Positions 25,150-34,589 are shown, counted from the first letter of the stretch. The stretch is 64,000 bases of DNA from an uncultured Acetatifactor sp. (GCA_910586215.1 CAJUGH010000007.1:1-64000); one strand, 5' to 3'. Program-made: numbers and translations. The notes: a model not told the origin generated them from the letters alone.

Positions 25150-25264
25150 TTCCACCTGTGTGGCTGGACGTTCTAAGGAGCATCCAACCTGGCTCCCACA
25201 TTCGCAAAACCTGCGCTTACGCGTTTTGCTCATCTGGGATTGGATTGCAACTGCACAGGTGGAA
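25150..25264. repeat. inverted-repeat element, long copy
   Basis: Arms TTCCACCTGTG (25150-25160) and CACAGGTGGAA (25254-25264), with a nested hairpin GCAAAAC-CT-GCG-CTTA-CGC-GTTTTGC inside. It is related to the shorter copy at 10565-10617. With R3 it fills most of the 377-bp gap 24997-25373; no gene was seen there. Confidence 0.65.
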
Positions 25265-25373
25265 ATAAGGAGAAAGAAGGGGGAGGGCGTATGGCACTCC
25301 CCTTTCCCAATCCGGGGAAAAGCAATGACGAATCTGGCAATGGCCCTTTGAAAAGGGTGCAGGGGGTATCAGA

Positions 25374-27680
25374 ATGGATAGAAAGTATCAAGTGTATCTG
25401 GAGGGCAGGGAACTTCCCATACGGACGGCCACCATATTTCCGTCCCCGTACCACCAAAACCAGGAGATGGAATACGTACAGTTTACAACAGAGTTTCCCA
25501 TATGTATCAGGGTGGTTCCCAGGACCCAGGTGAAAAGTGCCAGGATCCGCCCAAAAAGTCTGGGCCTTGTGCCGGTGGTGGACCAGGGTACCGTCACGCT
25601 CACCTTAGACCGGCCCGTGAAATTTTCCCTGGAGTTTGACGGTAGTGCCCGGGACAACCTGCTGGTACTGGCTGAGGAAGACAAGTATGGGGATTTCCTG
25701 GAGTCCTGGAAGGAGCGCGGACAGGATCCGGGACAAAGCATACCTGGGGAAGGAACATCCCGGAAAGGAACATCCCAGGAAGGAACATCCCGGAAGGAAA
25801 CTGCCAGGGAAGGATCAGCCCAGGAGGGAAAGCTGCTCTACTTTGGCCCAGGCGTCCAGGATAAGGGTGTCATCACCGTCAAGGAAAGCGATACCACCAT
25901 CTATCTGGAGGAGGGAGCCTACATTCACGGCAAGATCGACCTGGATCACTGTGACAGGGTGAAACTCTGCGGTTATGGCATCATCAGCATGGAGCAATAT
26001 CCCTATGAGATGCGGCACACCTACCAGAGGTGCATCAACGCCATGTACTGCAGGGACCTGTGTATCCAGGACATTACCATCCTGGACAGCAATGACTGGA
26101 GCCTGCGGGTGCTGGGGTGCGAAAACGTGCTGGTGGACAATGTGAAGATCATAGGCTGCAGGGGCAATTCGGACGGTGTGGACATCTGCGGCTCCCGCAA
26201 TGTGCTGGTACAGCATGTGTTTACCAGGGTCTGGGATGACTCCCTGGTGGTAAAAGGGCTGGATGCCGGGGATGTGGAAAATGTAACCTTCCGCAGTTGT
26301 ATCCTGTGGAATGATTTTGCCAGACCCATGGAGGTAGGGGTGGAACTGCGGGCGGATAGGGTACATCATGTCCGGTTCCAGGATATTGATGTACTGCATT
26401 CCCCTACGGGCTATCCGCTGATGGGGATCCACCATGGGGACCGGGCAGAAGTGTCAGATATTGTGTTTGAGGACATCCGCATTGAGGATGCGCCCGGGGC
26501 ACAGCTTTTTGACATTCGGATCACTCCCTCCTACTGGAACCGGGACCAGAAGATGGGCAGGATCCGGGATGTGACTTTCCGCAGGATCCAGGTGCTGGGG
26601 GAGGAGACGGGACTTGACCGGCTTCTGTCCGATTCCAGGCTCCAGGGGTATTCCAAGGAGCATGATATTCGGAATGTGACTTTTGAAGAGATATCCATCC
26701 TGGGAAAGCAGGTACATGATGCAGCCAGCTGCGGCCTGCTGTGCATGGAGTATGTGAGTGAAGTGGCATTTGTGGCAGGGGAGGAAGAACAGCTTGCCAT
26801 GGTGGAGAGCCATCTGGCATTTTCCCAGGAGTTTCACCGGCTGGAGGATGGAACCTATGAGGGGGTGGTGGAGGTCTGCCTGAGGAATCCCAGGCCCTGC
26901 AAACGTCAGAAGGAGATCTGGCTGCAGGTCTCCCCAGCCCATGTGGGAGACTATGACAGGAATCCCAGGAAGATCTGCCTGCCGGGGAAGGGGGAAGCTA
27001 GGTGTATTTTCCCCCTGCGGCTTCCACCGGGGAAATATGTGATAGCCCTGCAGTCTGGGGATCCGGAAGTCCGATATGCCTGGAGGTTCCTGGAACTGGA
27101 CTGGGTGCTGCCGGAGTGTGGGGCAGACACAGCCATTCCCGCCCCCCTGTCTTTTGTCAATTACTACGGGGACAGGCTGGGCAGTGTGCAGGTCTTCTGG
27201 GAAAAAGAGGGGCTTGTGCTGCGGTCCGGACTGCTCCAGAGGAAGGATTGTACCCTGGTGGTATATGGGGCCAGGCCGGTTCCCCGCCAGGAAGGGGAAG
27301 TGGCTTTCAGCGTGGAGGAGACAGACTTTGGTGTGGTACCCGCAGTGCTGTGGCGCACGTCCGGATGGGAACTGGCCCCCCAGCTAAGGTGTCCCCTGGA
27401 GATCACCCTGGTCTTTCGGAATGAACCCAAGGTGGAGGGGATTAGGAAGGTGGAGATTTCCGGAGATGGCACCGGGGAATGCAGGATTGCCTTCGCAGAT
27501 CTGGGTCTGCCTGCGGGTACGCGTCATTTCTGGCTGGAGATAGAGGCCAGGCTGCCGGAAGTGGAGAAGTACCGGTATCCCTATACCCTGTTCCACTCCG
27601 TCATTCCTGGATCTTCTGCCCATATGTACGGGGTGTGCCGCCTGGAGACTGCTTCCGGGCGAGAAGAGGAAAGACGGTAA
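25374..27680 (+). CDS. GH28-like right-handed beta-helix protein
   Basis: A 768-residue protein with a parallel beta-helix core of the polygalacturonase/dextranase kind. The active-site-like segments are GCRGNSDGVDICGSRNVLVQ and HVFTRVWDDSLVVKGLD, matching the N-x-D and D-D positions of GH28; a typical GHG and RIK pair is not evident. The N-terminal ~130 residues form a beta-sandwich-like domain, and residues ~120-155 are a hydrophilic repeat tract (GTSRKGTSQEGTSRKETARE). The C-terminal ~250 residues are beta-rich and unassigned. No signal peptide, so it is likely cytosolic and acts on imported oligouronides or related glycans. The ATG follows GGGGGTATCAGA. Confidence 0.78.
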   Translation: MDRKYQVYLEGRELPIRTATIFPSPYHQNQEMEYVQFTTEFPICIRVVPRTQVKSARIRPKSLGLVPVVDQGTVTLTLDRPVKFSLEFDGSARDNLLVLAEEDKYGDFLESWKERGQDPGQSIPGEGTSRKGTSQEGTSRKETAREGSAQEGKLLYFGPGVQDKGVITVKESDTTIYLEEGAYIHGKIDLDHCDRVKLCGYGIISMEQYPYEMRHTYQRCINAMYCRDLCIQDITILDSNDWSLRVLGCENVLVDNVKIIGCRGNSDGVDICGSRNVLVQHVFTRVWDDSLVVKGLDAGDVENVTFRSCILWNDFARPMEVGVELRADRVHHVRFQDIDVLHSPTGYPLMGIHHGDRAEVSDIVFEDIRIEDAPGAQLFDIRITPSYWNRDQKMGRIRDVTFRRIQVLGEETGLDRLLSDSRLQGYSKEHDIRNVTFEEISILGKQVHDAASCGLLCMEYVSEVAFVAGEEEQLAMVESHLAFSQEFHRLEDGTYEGVVEVCLRNPRPCKRQKEIWLQVSPAHVGDYDRNPRKICLPGKGEARCIFPLRLPPGKYVIALQSGDPEVRYAWRFLELDWVLPECGADTAIPAPLSFVNYYGDRLGSVQVFWEKEGLVLRSGLLQRKDCTLVVYGARPVPRQEGEVAFSVEETDFGVVPAVLWRTSGWELAPQLRCPLEITLVFRNEPKVEGIRKVEISGDGTGECRIAFADLGLPAGTRHFWLEIEARLPEVEKYRYPYTLFHSVIPGSSAHMYGVCRLETASGREEERR

Positions 27681-27723
27681 GATATGTTTGCCGTATAGCG
27701 GCCTAAAAAGGGAGGAGAGAAAA

Positions 27724-28395
27724 ATGACCACAATACTATTTCAAGGAGATTCCCTGACAGATGCCTGTAGGGAGAAGGATCTGACGGGAAACGATCCCAA
27801 CCGGTTCCTGGGAGTGGGCTATGTGAACCACCTGGCCCAGGTGCTGATGAGCGAGAACCCGGATATAAGGGTACTGAACCATGGGGTAAACGGGAACCGT
27901 ATCATAGATCTGTACAGCCGCTGGATCGAAGACACGCTGAACGTGGATTTCCAGGTGCTCAGTATCCTGTGTGGCGTCAATGACGTGGGATTCGCCCTGC
28001 GGATGAACAAGGGCGCCGATGCGGAGAAATTCGCCTTTATCTATGACAGGATGCTGTATGAGGTGAAAAAGGAGAAGCCTGGGGCAGCCCTGGTGCTCTG
28101 TGAACCCTTCCTGTGCAGGCTGCGGTGTGAGGAAGTGACATATGGCACGGATATCATCGAAGACTGGGAGATCTGGGATGGCCATATGCAGGAGCGGGCA
28201 GCCATTGTGAGGGAACTGGCCGGTAAATATGGGGCCGTGCTGGTACCTGGCAGGGAGATCTTCGCCGCAGCCTGCAGGCGGGCGCCGGCCAGTCACTGGT
28301 CTGTGGATGGCATCCATCTGACCCCGGCGGGAAATGGCCTGCTGGCCAGGGAGTGGCTGCGGGCAGTGAAAGGAGCGGGAAATGTACTGGTTTGA
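27724..28395 (+). CDS. SGNH/GDSL hydrolase
   Basis: A 223-residue esterase-like protein. Block I is LFQGDSLTDA with the nucleophile Ser, block II has NHGVNGNRI, block III LCGVNDVG with the Asn, and block V WSVDGIHLTPAGN with the Asp-x-x-His pair. Likely role: removal of acetyl or other acyl groups from the imported glycan. AAGGGAGGAGAGAAAA precedes the ATG. It overlaps the start of the GH94-type gene by 14 bp, so translation is probably coupled. No signal peptide, in line with a cytosolic pathway. Confidence 0.88.
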   Translation: MTTILFQGDSLTDACREKDLTGNDPNRFLGVGYVNHLAQVLMSENPDIRVLNHGVNGNRIIDLYSRWIEDTLNVDFQVLSILCGVNDVGFALRMNKGADAEKFAFIYDRMLYEVKKEKPGAALVLCEPFLCRLRCEEVTYGTDIIEDWEIWDGHMQERAAIVRELAGKYGAVLVPGREIFAAACRRAPASHWSVDGIHLTPAGNGLLAREWLRAVKGAGNVLV

Positions 28396-30670
28396 AGACG
28401 AGAAAAGGGAAGTGCACCTGGATGACTACAGGACACCTACTCCCTGGATGAATTATCTGTCCAATGGTACCTTTCATGCTATGGTATCCCAGGCCGGAGG
28501 CGGCGTGGCATGGCACAGGTCCCCTCAGATCTGGAGGATCAACCATTACCGCTTTTTCCATCTGCCTATGGACAGAAGCGGGTTCTATACCTATATCCGG
28601 GACGGGGAGGAGGTCTGGTGTCCCACCTGTGAACCCTGTGCCAGGAAGCCTGAAAAGTGGGAGGCCGCCCACGGCATGGGATACAGCAGGTTTTCTGCAG
28701 ACAGGAAGGGCCTTAAGGTGGAGGAGACCTTCCTGGTCAGTCCCTTGCAAAATGTGATGATCTGGAAGCTGAAACTATGCTCCGGTAAGGACAGGGAGGT
28801 GGTGCTTTATCCCTATGTGGAACTGGGCATGATGGAGTTCATGCGGGAGCTTCAGTGGCAGTGCTACAACAAACACCAGCTTGCCGCCTACAACAGGGGG
28901 GATGTCCTGATCTACCGCTATGGTGTGGAAGACCAGCCAAAGCCTGAGGAGACACCCCTGGTCTATTTTGCTACGGATGGGGAAATCAGTGCCTTTGACT
29001 GTGACAGGGACATGTTCGTGGGCAGCTACCGCAGCGAGGAGAATCCCCAGGGAGTGGAGCGGGGCAAGCTGGGGAATTCCACCATGTATGGTGGGGATCC
29101 CTGTTTCGCCCTGCAGATCCCGGTGTCCCTGAAGGCAGGACAGGAGCGGGAACTGGCAGTTTTCCTGGGGACAGCCATGACAGAGGAAGAGGTGCTAAAA
29201 GAGGTGGCAGCCTGTAGGGAGAAGGGATTTGTGGAGGCCTCCGAAAAGGCCCTTGCCCGGTGGTGGGATGCGTTCTTTGCCGGCTTCCAGTGTCAGATCC
29301 CGGATAAGGAGGCCCAGACTATGATCAATATCTGGAATCCCTACCAGGCAGAGCGGAACTTCCGGTTCTCCCGGAACCTGAGCTACTATGCCACAGGTAC
29401 CTTCCGGGGGGTGGGAATGCGGGATACAGCCCAGGATATCCTGGCCATGATTCCCCTGCAGCAGGAGAGGGCCTTCGAGAAATTCTGCCTGCTGCTGACC
29501 CAGCAGTACCAGGACGGCCACTGCAACCACTATTTCTTCCCCACAGAAGGGTGGGAACCTGTCACCAGGATCCATTCCGATGACCATCTGTGGCTGGTGA
29601 TGGATGCCTATCATCTGGCGGTGGAGCAGGGCAGCCTGGATTTCCTGGAAATCCAGGTGCCCTGTTATGACGGGGGAAACATTACCATATGGGAACATCT
29701 GAAAAATGCCATTGCTTATACGGAAGACCACATGGGGGAAAACGGATTCCCGCTGATGCTGTCTTCGGACTGGAATGACATGCTCTACAAGGTGTGTCGG
29801 AAGGGCAGGGGGGAGAGTATCTGGACAGGAATGCAGTTCGGCACCGTGCTGCGGATGATGGCAGAACTGGCCAGGAGGAAAGGGGAATCTGATCTTGCAG
29901 GAAGATACCAGGTGTTGTATGATAGACAAAAGGAACTGGTCAATACCCTGGGCTGGGACGGGGAATGGTTCAGACGGTGTATTACGGATGAGGGTGTCCT
30001 GATCGGATCTGCCCAGGAAAGCCAGGCAAAAATCTGGCTGAATACCCAGAACTGGGCGGTGATCAGCGGCCTGGGGGATGAGGAGAAACAGCGCAGGGCC
30101 ATGGACAGTGTGAAGACTTACCTGGATACGGACCTGGGGATCCGCAAGGTCCACCCGGCCATGGAGGGCTACCCTTCCAAGGAAGATCCGCTGACCTATT
30201 ACAACAAAGGCTGTGGGGAGAACGGCAGTGTGTTCTGCCATGCCAACACCTGGGCAGTCATTGCAGAATGTATGCTGGGGTGCCGGGAGAATGCCTGGAA
30301 ATATTATCACCAGCTTCTGCCCATGGTGGCACAGAAAAAAGCCGGGGAAGCAAGATACCGGGCAGAGCCATATGTGTATGCTTCCAATATCTTCGGCCCG
30401 GAAAGCGACAGGTTCGGCCTGGCCAATGTGTCCTGGCTCACCGGGACTGCAGCCTGGATGTACCTGGCGGCCACCCAGTACCTTCTGGGGGTGCGGCCTG
30501 TCTGGGAGGGCCTGGTGGTGGAGCCATGCCTGCCGGGAGACTGGAAGGAAGTGGTAGTGGATCGCATGTTCCGGGGCTGCCATTACCATATTACCATACG
30601 GAATATGGAAGGGAAAGCCTGGATTCCCCATGTGGACGGAAGGAAGGAGTGCTTTGTGGAAGTAGTCTGA
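28382..30670 (+). CDS. GH94-type glycoside phosphorylase
   Basis: A 762-residue protein of the cellobiose/chitobiose phosphorylase clan (GH94), which splits beta-glycosides with phosphate to give a sugar 1-phosphate. The N-terminal beta-sandwich starts with YRTPTPWMNYLSNGTFHAMV. The (alpha/alpha)6 barrel carries RNLSYYATGTFRGVGMRDTA and QDILAMIPLQ, WEPVTRIHSDDHLWLVMDAY and SSDWNDMLY with the proposed catalytic Asp463. YNKGCGENGSVFCHANTWAV is the phosphate-site region. Length is close to the family norm. The acceptor sugar is unknown. Its start overlaps the SGNH gene. Confidence 0.88.
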   Translation: MYWFEDEKREVHLDDYRTPTPWMNYLSNGTFHAMVSQAGGGVAWHRSPQIWRINHYRFFHLPMDRSGFYTYIRDGEEVWCPTCEPCARKPEKWEAAHGMGYSRFSADRKGLKVEETFLVSPLQNVMIWKLKLCSGKDREVVLYPYVELGMMEFMRELQWQCYNKHQLAAYNRGDVLIYRYGVEDQPKPEETPLVYFATDGEISAFDCDRDMFVGSYRSEENPQGVERGKLGNSTMYGGDPCFALQIPVSLKAGQERELAVFLGTAMTEEEVLKEVAACREKGFVEASEKALARWWDAFFAGFQCQIPDKEAQTMINIWNPYQAERNFRFSRNLSYYATGTFRGVGMRDTAQDILAMIPLQQERAFEKFCLLLTQQYQDGHCNHYFFPTEGWEPVTRIHSDDHLWLVMDAYHLAVEQGSLDFLEIQVPCYDGGNITIWEHLKNAIAYTEDHMGENGFPLMLSSDWNDMLYKVCRKGRGESIWTGMQFGTVLRMMAELARRKGESDLAGRYQVLYDRQKELVNTLGWDGEWFRRCITDEGVLIGSAQESQAKIWLNTQNWAVISGLGDEEKQRRAMDSVKTYLDTDLGIRKVHPAMEGYPSKEDPLTYYNKGCGENGSVFCHANTWAVIAECMLGCRENAWKYYHQLLPMVAQKKAGEARYRAEPYVYASNIFGPESDRFGLANVSWLTGTAAWMYLAATQYLLGVRPVWEGLVVEPCLPGDWKEVVVDRMFRGCHYHITIRNMEGKAWIPHVDGRKECFVEVV

Positions 30671-30746
30671 AGAGAGCATGCCTGGAAGGAAACTTCCAAT
30701 GACAGACCAGAAGGTCTGTCATCAAAGGGCAAATATGGAAATGATT

Positions 30747-30763
30747 GCCCGCCAAAGGCGGGC
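30747..30763 (+). repeat. GCCCGCC/GGCGGGC stem-loop before a start codon
   Basis: GCCCGCC-AAA-GGCGGGC followed by ATGGGGG, 15 bp before the GTG start of the next gene. The same kind of stem followed by CATGG occurs at 12900, 22221 and 37528, each with different but matching arms. Confidence 0.55.
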
Positions 30764-30777
30764 ATGGGGGTGTAAGA

Positions 30778-32589
30778 GTGGATATACAGCAGGAACTGAA
30801 ACAGTTTTTACAGGACTATTGCGAAAGCATCCGGCAGGAGGCAGACCGCCTGCGGGACCAGGAGATGCCGCCTATCACGGAGGAGTTGTTTGCCATTTTT
30901 GAGCATACAGGGAACCGGCTCACCTACGAGGCGGTGTATTTCCTGCGGAGGAAATTCCTGGCTGTCTTCGGGCTGAAGGCCATCCTGGACAGGGACAGCC
31001 GGGATGTGGCGAAGCTGGAGGAAGTGATGGCAGATATCTGCGGGGAGGAATGCTGGGCGCTGCCGGCCCATGTGAACCGGAGGGAGGACGCAGACTGGAG
31101 AATCTGTGTGGATCTCTTTGCGGCGGAGACGGCCCAGACCCTGGCAGAGATCCGGTTCCTGTTAAAAGGGGTGTTGTCAGGGGAGACAGCCAGTCTGGTA
31201 AAAAGGGAAGTGATGCGCCGGGTGCTGGATCCCTTCGCCCGGTCCCGGCCACCTTACAGGAACTGGGAGTACAGTACCCATAACTGGAGTGCCGTGTGCG
31301 GCGGCAGTGTGGGAAGTGCCGCCATGTACCTGCTGGGGGAGGAGCTGGGCACAGAGGAAAAGCCGGAAGGGCAGAAGGGTCCGGGAAGGCAGGAGAACCT
31401 GTGTGGGGGAGCGGAACTGGATAATATCCTGTCCCGGATCTGCCATAGCATGGAGCAATATTACCTGGCGGGCTTTGCGGAGGATGGCACCTGCCTGGAA
31501 GGTCTGGGATATTTCACATATGGCATGACATATTTCACAGGTTTCGCGGAACAGCTCCGCACTTTTACGGCAGGAAAAATGGATCTGTTCCAGAATGAGA
31601 AGCTGGGGAAAATAGCTGCCTTCCAGGCAAAATGCTATTTTACAAGCGGCAGGACTGTGAGTTTTGCAGATGGATTTACCAGCGATACCTTCCGGCCAGG
31701 GCTGACCTGTTTCCTGGCCATGGAGTATCCGGAGGCCGGGATTCCCGCCATGGACCGGGCAGCAGGACTGGACGCGGACAACTGTTACCGCTGGATGGGG
31801 CTGTACCGGAACCTGACCTGGACCAGGCAGTATCTGGACTGGCTGGGACAGGGCGGGGATGTCTGCACAAAGGGGCAGCAGGGTTCCGGCGGCCAGGTGG
31901 TTCTGCCGGATGCCCAGTGGGTGATCTGCCAGAGTGATAACGGTGCCGGCATGGCAGCCAAAGGGGGACATAACGGGGAACCCCACAACCACAATGATGT
32001 GGGCAGTTTTTTCTACCTGAACGGAGACGACTTCCTGCTGGCAGACTTGGGATGCGGGGAGTACACCAAGGATTATTTTGCGGAAAAGCGGTATACCTAT
32101 CTTTGCTGCCGCTCCCTGGGACACAATGTTCCCCTGATAGACGGCAGAGAGCAGCTTCCCGGAGAGGAATACGGCTGTGACCGGTTTGAGACGGAGGCTG
32201 ACAGAATCGTGCTCAGCTTTGCCGGGGCCTACGGCAATCCCGGCCTGGAATCCCTGGTCCGGACCCTGGACTGGGAGGAAAGGGAGGGGATATTGCAGGT
32301 GGAGGACTGCTTCCGGATCCGGGAGAGTATCCGTTCCATCCGGGAGAACCTGATCACCCAGTGGGAGCCTTGGATCCAGGGCAATGCCATACGGATCCAG
32401 GGGGATAAGGCAGGCTGCCAGATCCAGGTGGAAGGGGAGCCTGTGGAGATCGTATGTATCCGGCAGGATTTTTATGACCATGGCGGGGTGCGCCGGGACG
32501 TGTGGCTGCTTCAGTGGGAAGTGCCTATAAAGGGGGAAGCTTTCCCGGAGGGGCAGGCAAGAACCAGCTTTTTCATCAAGCCCGTGTAA
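30778..32589 (+). CDS. heparinase II/III-like protein
   Basis: A 603-residue protein with an alpha-toroid N-terminal half and a beta-sheet C-terminal half, as in heparinase II/III and related uronic-acid lyases. The marker stretch is GEPHNHNDVGSFFYLNGDDF followed by LLADLGCGEYTKDYF. Also seen are WEYSTHNWSAVCGGSVGSAA and EGLGYFTYGMTYF, where catalytic residues of the toroid usually lie. No signal peptide, unlike most secreted lyases, which suggests cleavage of an imported oligosaccharide. The GTG at 30778 is preferred; a TTG at 30745 lies inside a hairpin. A GGAGGC/GCCTCC stem just after the stop (about 32594-32613) separates it from the convergent AraC gene. Confidence 0.8.
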   Translation: MDIQQELKQFLQDYCESIRQEADRLRDQEMPPITEELFAIFEHTGNRLTYEAVYFLRRKFLAVFGLKAILDRDSRDVAKLEEVMADICGEECWALPAHVNRREDADWRICVDLFAAETAQTLAEIRFLLKGVLSGETASLVKREVMRRVLDPFARSRPPYRNWEYSTHNWSAVCGGSVGSAAMYLLGEELGTEEKPEGQKGPGRQENLCGGAELDNILSRICHSMEQYYLAGFAEDGTCLEGLGYFTYGMTYFTGFAEQLRTFTAGKMDLFQNEKLGKIAAFQAKCYFTSGRTVSFADGFTSDTFRPGLTCFLAMEYPEAGIPAMDRAAGLDADNCYRWMGLYRNLTWTRQYLDWLGQGGDVCTKGQQGSGGQVVLPDAQWVICQSDNGAGMAAKGGHNGEPHNHNDVGSFFYLNGDDFLLADLGCGEYTKDYFAEKRYTYLCCRSLGHNVPLIDGREQLPGEEYGCDRFETEADRIVLSFAGAYGNPGLESLVRTLDWEEREGILQVEDCFRIRESIRSIRENLITQWEPWIQGNAIRIQGDKAGCQIQVEGEPVEIVCIRQDFYDHGGVRRDVWLLQWEVPIKGEAFPEGQARTSFFIKPV

Positions 32590-32634
32590 GAACGGAGGCC
32601 TGGTACCGCCTCCTGCTGTGGAAATGTTGGCGTC

Positions 32635-33432
32635 TCACCCCAGATCCTGCCTGGGGGGACACCCGTATTCCTTCTGGAAGGCCCGGTAGAAAGAGGAGTA
32701 ATCGTGAAATCCCGCCTCCAGGGCAGCACTGCTGATGCTTTTGCCCAGGGCATGGAGTTCCCGCACCCTGGTGAGGCGCTTGCGGCAGATATAGGTATGG
32801 ACGGTCATGCCTGTGGCCTTGCGGAATTCCCGGCAGAGGTAATACTTGGAGAGAAAGAATTTTTCCTGCAGGGCATCCAGGGTGATGGGACTGGCATAGT
32901 GGCTGTTCAGATACAGGATCACGGACCTTATGGGGGTCTTGGCCAGATCCGGGGCAGAAAACTGGTTCACCTGGTTGGTCAGATACAGGATTTCTATGAC
33001 AATGGAGCGCAGCACCGGGGCGTCCTGGGGCAGACGGTAGTTGTCAGAGTACTTTTTGTAACGGAGGAAAGCATCATACAAGCCGCTGGAATGGACAAGG
33101 CCAGCGGCGATCTTATGGCCTGTACCGGCCGGGGCATCCAGAAACTGTGCCTCGTAACCGGCACAGGCATTTTTCTTAAAAAAATCAGGGGAAACCATCA
33201 GCACCACACGCCTGTAGGGGGCAGGACTGTTGTGGTAAATCCGATGGAATTCATGCCTGCGTATGACAATGAGATCCCCTGGTTCCAGGGCGTAAGTCTT
33301 ATCCTCCACCAGGTACCTGGCATCGCCTTCCAGGAACAGCAGGATCTCATAGTCATTGTGGTTGTGAAGCTGGAAATGGGCATTGGTGGGGGCCTGGTGA
33401 AAGGCCTCATTCAGTATATAACAGGATTCCAT
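32635..33432 (-). CDS. AraC family regulator with cupin sensor domain
   Basis: A 265-residue transcription factor on the strand opposite to the rest of the locus. The N-terminal cupin (HFQLHNHNDYEILLFLEGDA, LEPGDLIVIRRHEFHRI) would bind a sugar. The C-terminal ~100 residues are two HTH motifs (ITLDALQEKFFLSKYYLCRE, ALEAGFHDYSSFYRAFQKEY). The start is set by AGGAGGGTATT before the ATG at 33432; the frame is open another 98 codons upstream without support. It is transcribed from the promoter at 33512-33540 and lies back to back with the isomerase at 33714, which it probably controls. Confidence 0.9.
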   Translation of the reverse strand: MESCYILNEAFHQAPTNAHFQLHNHNDYEILLFLEGDARYLVEDKTYALEPGDLIVIRRHEFHRIYHNSPAPYRRVVLMVSPDFFKKNACAGYEAQFLDAPAGTGHKIAAGLVHSSGLYDAFLRYKKYSDNYRLPQDAPVLRSIVIEILYLTNQVNQFSAPDLAKTPIRSVILYLNSHYASPITLDALQEKFFLSKYYLCREFRKATGMTVHTYICRKRLTRVRELHALGKSISSAALEAGFHDYSSFYRAFQKEYGCPPRQDLG

Positions 33433-33511
33433 AATACCCTCCTGGATTTCCCGCCGTCCCTGCCAGACAGCGATAGTGCGGTGCCAGCAACAGGCGGGTA
33501 AATATGGATTT

Positions 33512-33540
33512 AGTATAGAGGAAATGGGCAAGAATTGCAA
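33512..33540 (-). promoter_or_regulatory. promoter of the AraC regulator gene
   Basis: On the minus strand, TTGCAA (33540-33535), 17-bp spacer and TATACT (33517-33512), 80 bp before the start codon. TTGCAA is self-complementary, and a possible rightward -10 TATATT lies at 33560-33565 with a 19-bp spacer, so the -35 box may be shared by divergent promoters. Confidence 0.65.
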
Positions 33541-33619
33541 TGTTTTATGCAAGAAAAGGTATATTATTTGGAAAATGTATGTACTATGATGAAAGAAAAC
33601 AAAAGAGGCACCCTGACCG

Positions 33620-33650
33620 CAACAGTTCAGACAGGGCATTGGACTGTTAC
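33620..33650. repeat. AACAGTTCA/TGGACTGTT hairpin repeat
   Basis: Arms AACAGTTCA (33621-33629) and TGGACTGTT (33640-33648) enclose ACAGGGC. A near-identical element is at 45776-45807. It belongs to the GTTACTGTTCACTC family spread over the window. Confidence 0.6.
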
Positions 33651-33713
33651 CCCTGGCCGGTGCTATGACGGGAGAGGAAAGGGAATCTCTTGAAATGGGC
33701 GTGGAGGTGTAGG

Positions 33714-34589
33714 ATGAGATATCCAAAAATCAGCGGTTTTTCAGATGAAATTGCAGAGGATGTGGACACACAGTTTGCCGTACTGGGAAAACTGGGCATC
33801 CGGTATTTTGAACCCAGGGGCGTGGATGGGAAGAACATTGCAGATCTTTCTGAGGAGGAAGTATCCCGACTTGGGCAGAAGATGGAGGAAAAGGGAATCC
33901 GGGTCTCCTCCATAGGCTCTCCCATCGGCAAGGTGAAGCTGGAGGAGGACTTCGGGAAGCATTTTGAACAGTTTAAGCGGGTGGTGGAGATTGCGAAGAA
34001 GCTGGAAGCGAAGTATATCCGTATGTTCAGCTTCTACCATGAAGGCGGGGCCGACTGGAGCCAGGCAGAGAGACAGGAGGTGCTGGCACGCCTTAGACAG
34101 ATGATTGCCTATGCGGGAAAGCAGGATGTGGTGCTGCTCCATGAGAATGAGAAAGACATCTACGGGGACACGGTGGACCGATGTGTGGATCTGATGGAGG
34201 AACTGGCCTGTGACCACTTCCGGATGGTATTTGATCCGGCTAATTTCGTCCAGTGTGGGCAGGATACCAGGGAAGGCTACCGGCGACTGAAGGAATATGT
34301 GGCGTATGTACATATCAAGGATGCCCTCATGGAAGATGGCAGGGTGGTGCCTGCAGGCTCTGGGGACGGCCATGTGGAATATGTGCTACAGGAGTTGTTA
34401 TCTGGCAGATATGACGGGTTCTTAAGTGTGGAACCCCATCTGGGAACCTTCGCGGGACTGGCCGGTCTGGAACTGGATGACAAGATGGCAGGACTGCCCC
34501 AGGGAGGGGAGGGGACCTTCACGTTGGCATACCGGGCACTGGAGGAGATCCTGGACAGGATAAGTGTGAACGGAATGAAGATTTTCTAA
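33714..34589 (+). CDS. sugar phosphate isomerase/epimerase, TIM barrel
   Basis: A 291-residue xylose-isomerase-like TIM barrel. Typical strands are GIRYFEPRGVDG, DVVLLHENEKDIYGD with the metal Glu, FRMVFDPANFVQCG with the Asp, and YVAYVHIKDALMEDGRVVPA with His and Asp. GGAGGTGTAGG precedes the ATG at 33714. The last eight codons (SVNGMKIF and the TAA) are read from the left arm of mosaic repeat R4, so the C-terminus has been supplied by a repeat insertion. It probably interconverts a keto sugar in the glycan pathway together with the oxidoreductase and isomerase genes downstream. Confidence 0.85.
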   Translation: MRYPKISGFSDEIAEDVDTQFAVLGKLGIRYFEPRGVDGKNIADLSEEEVSRLGQKMEEKGIRVSSIGSPIGKVKLEEDFGKHFEQFKRVVEIAKKLEAKYIRMFSFYHEGGADWSQAERQEVLARLRQMIAYAGKQDVVLLHENEKDIYGDTVDRCVDLMEELACDHFRMVFDPANFVQCGQDTREGYRRLKEYVAYVHIKDALMEDGRVVPAGSGDGHVEYVLQELLSGRYDGFLSVEPHLGTFAGLAGLELDDKMAGLPQGGEGTFTLAYRALEEILDRISVNGMKIF

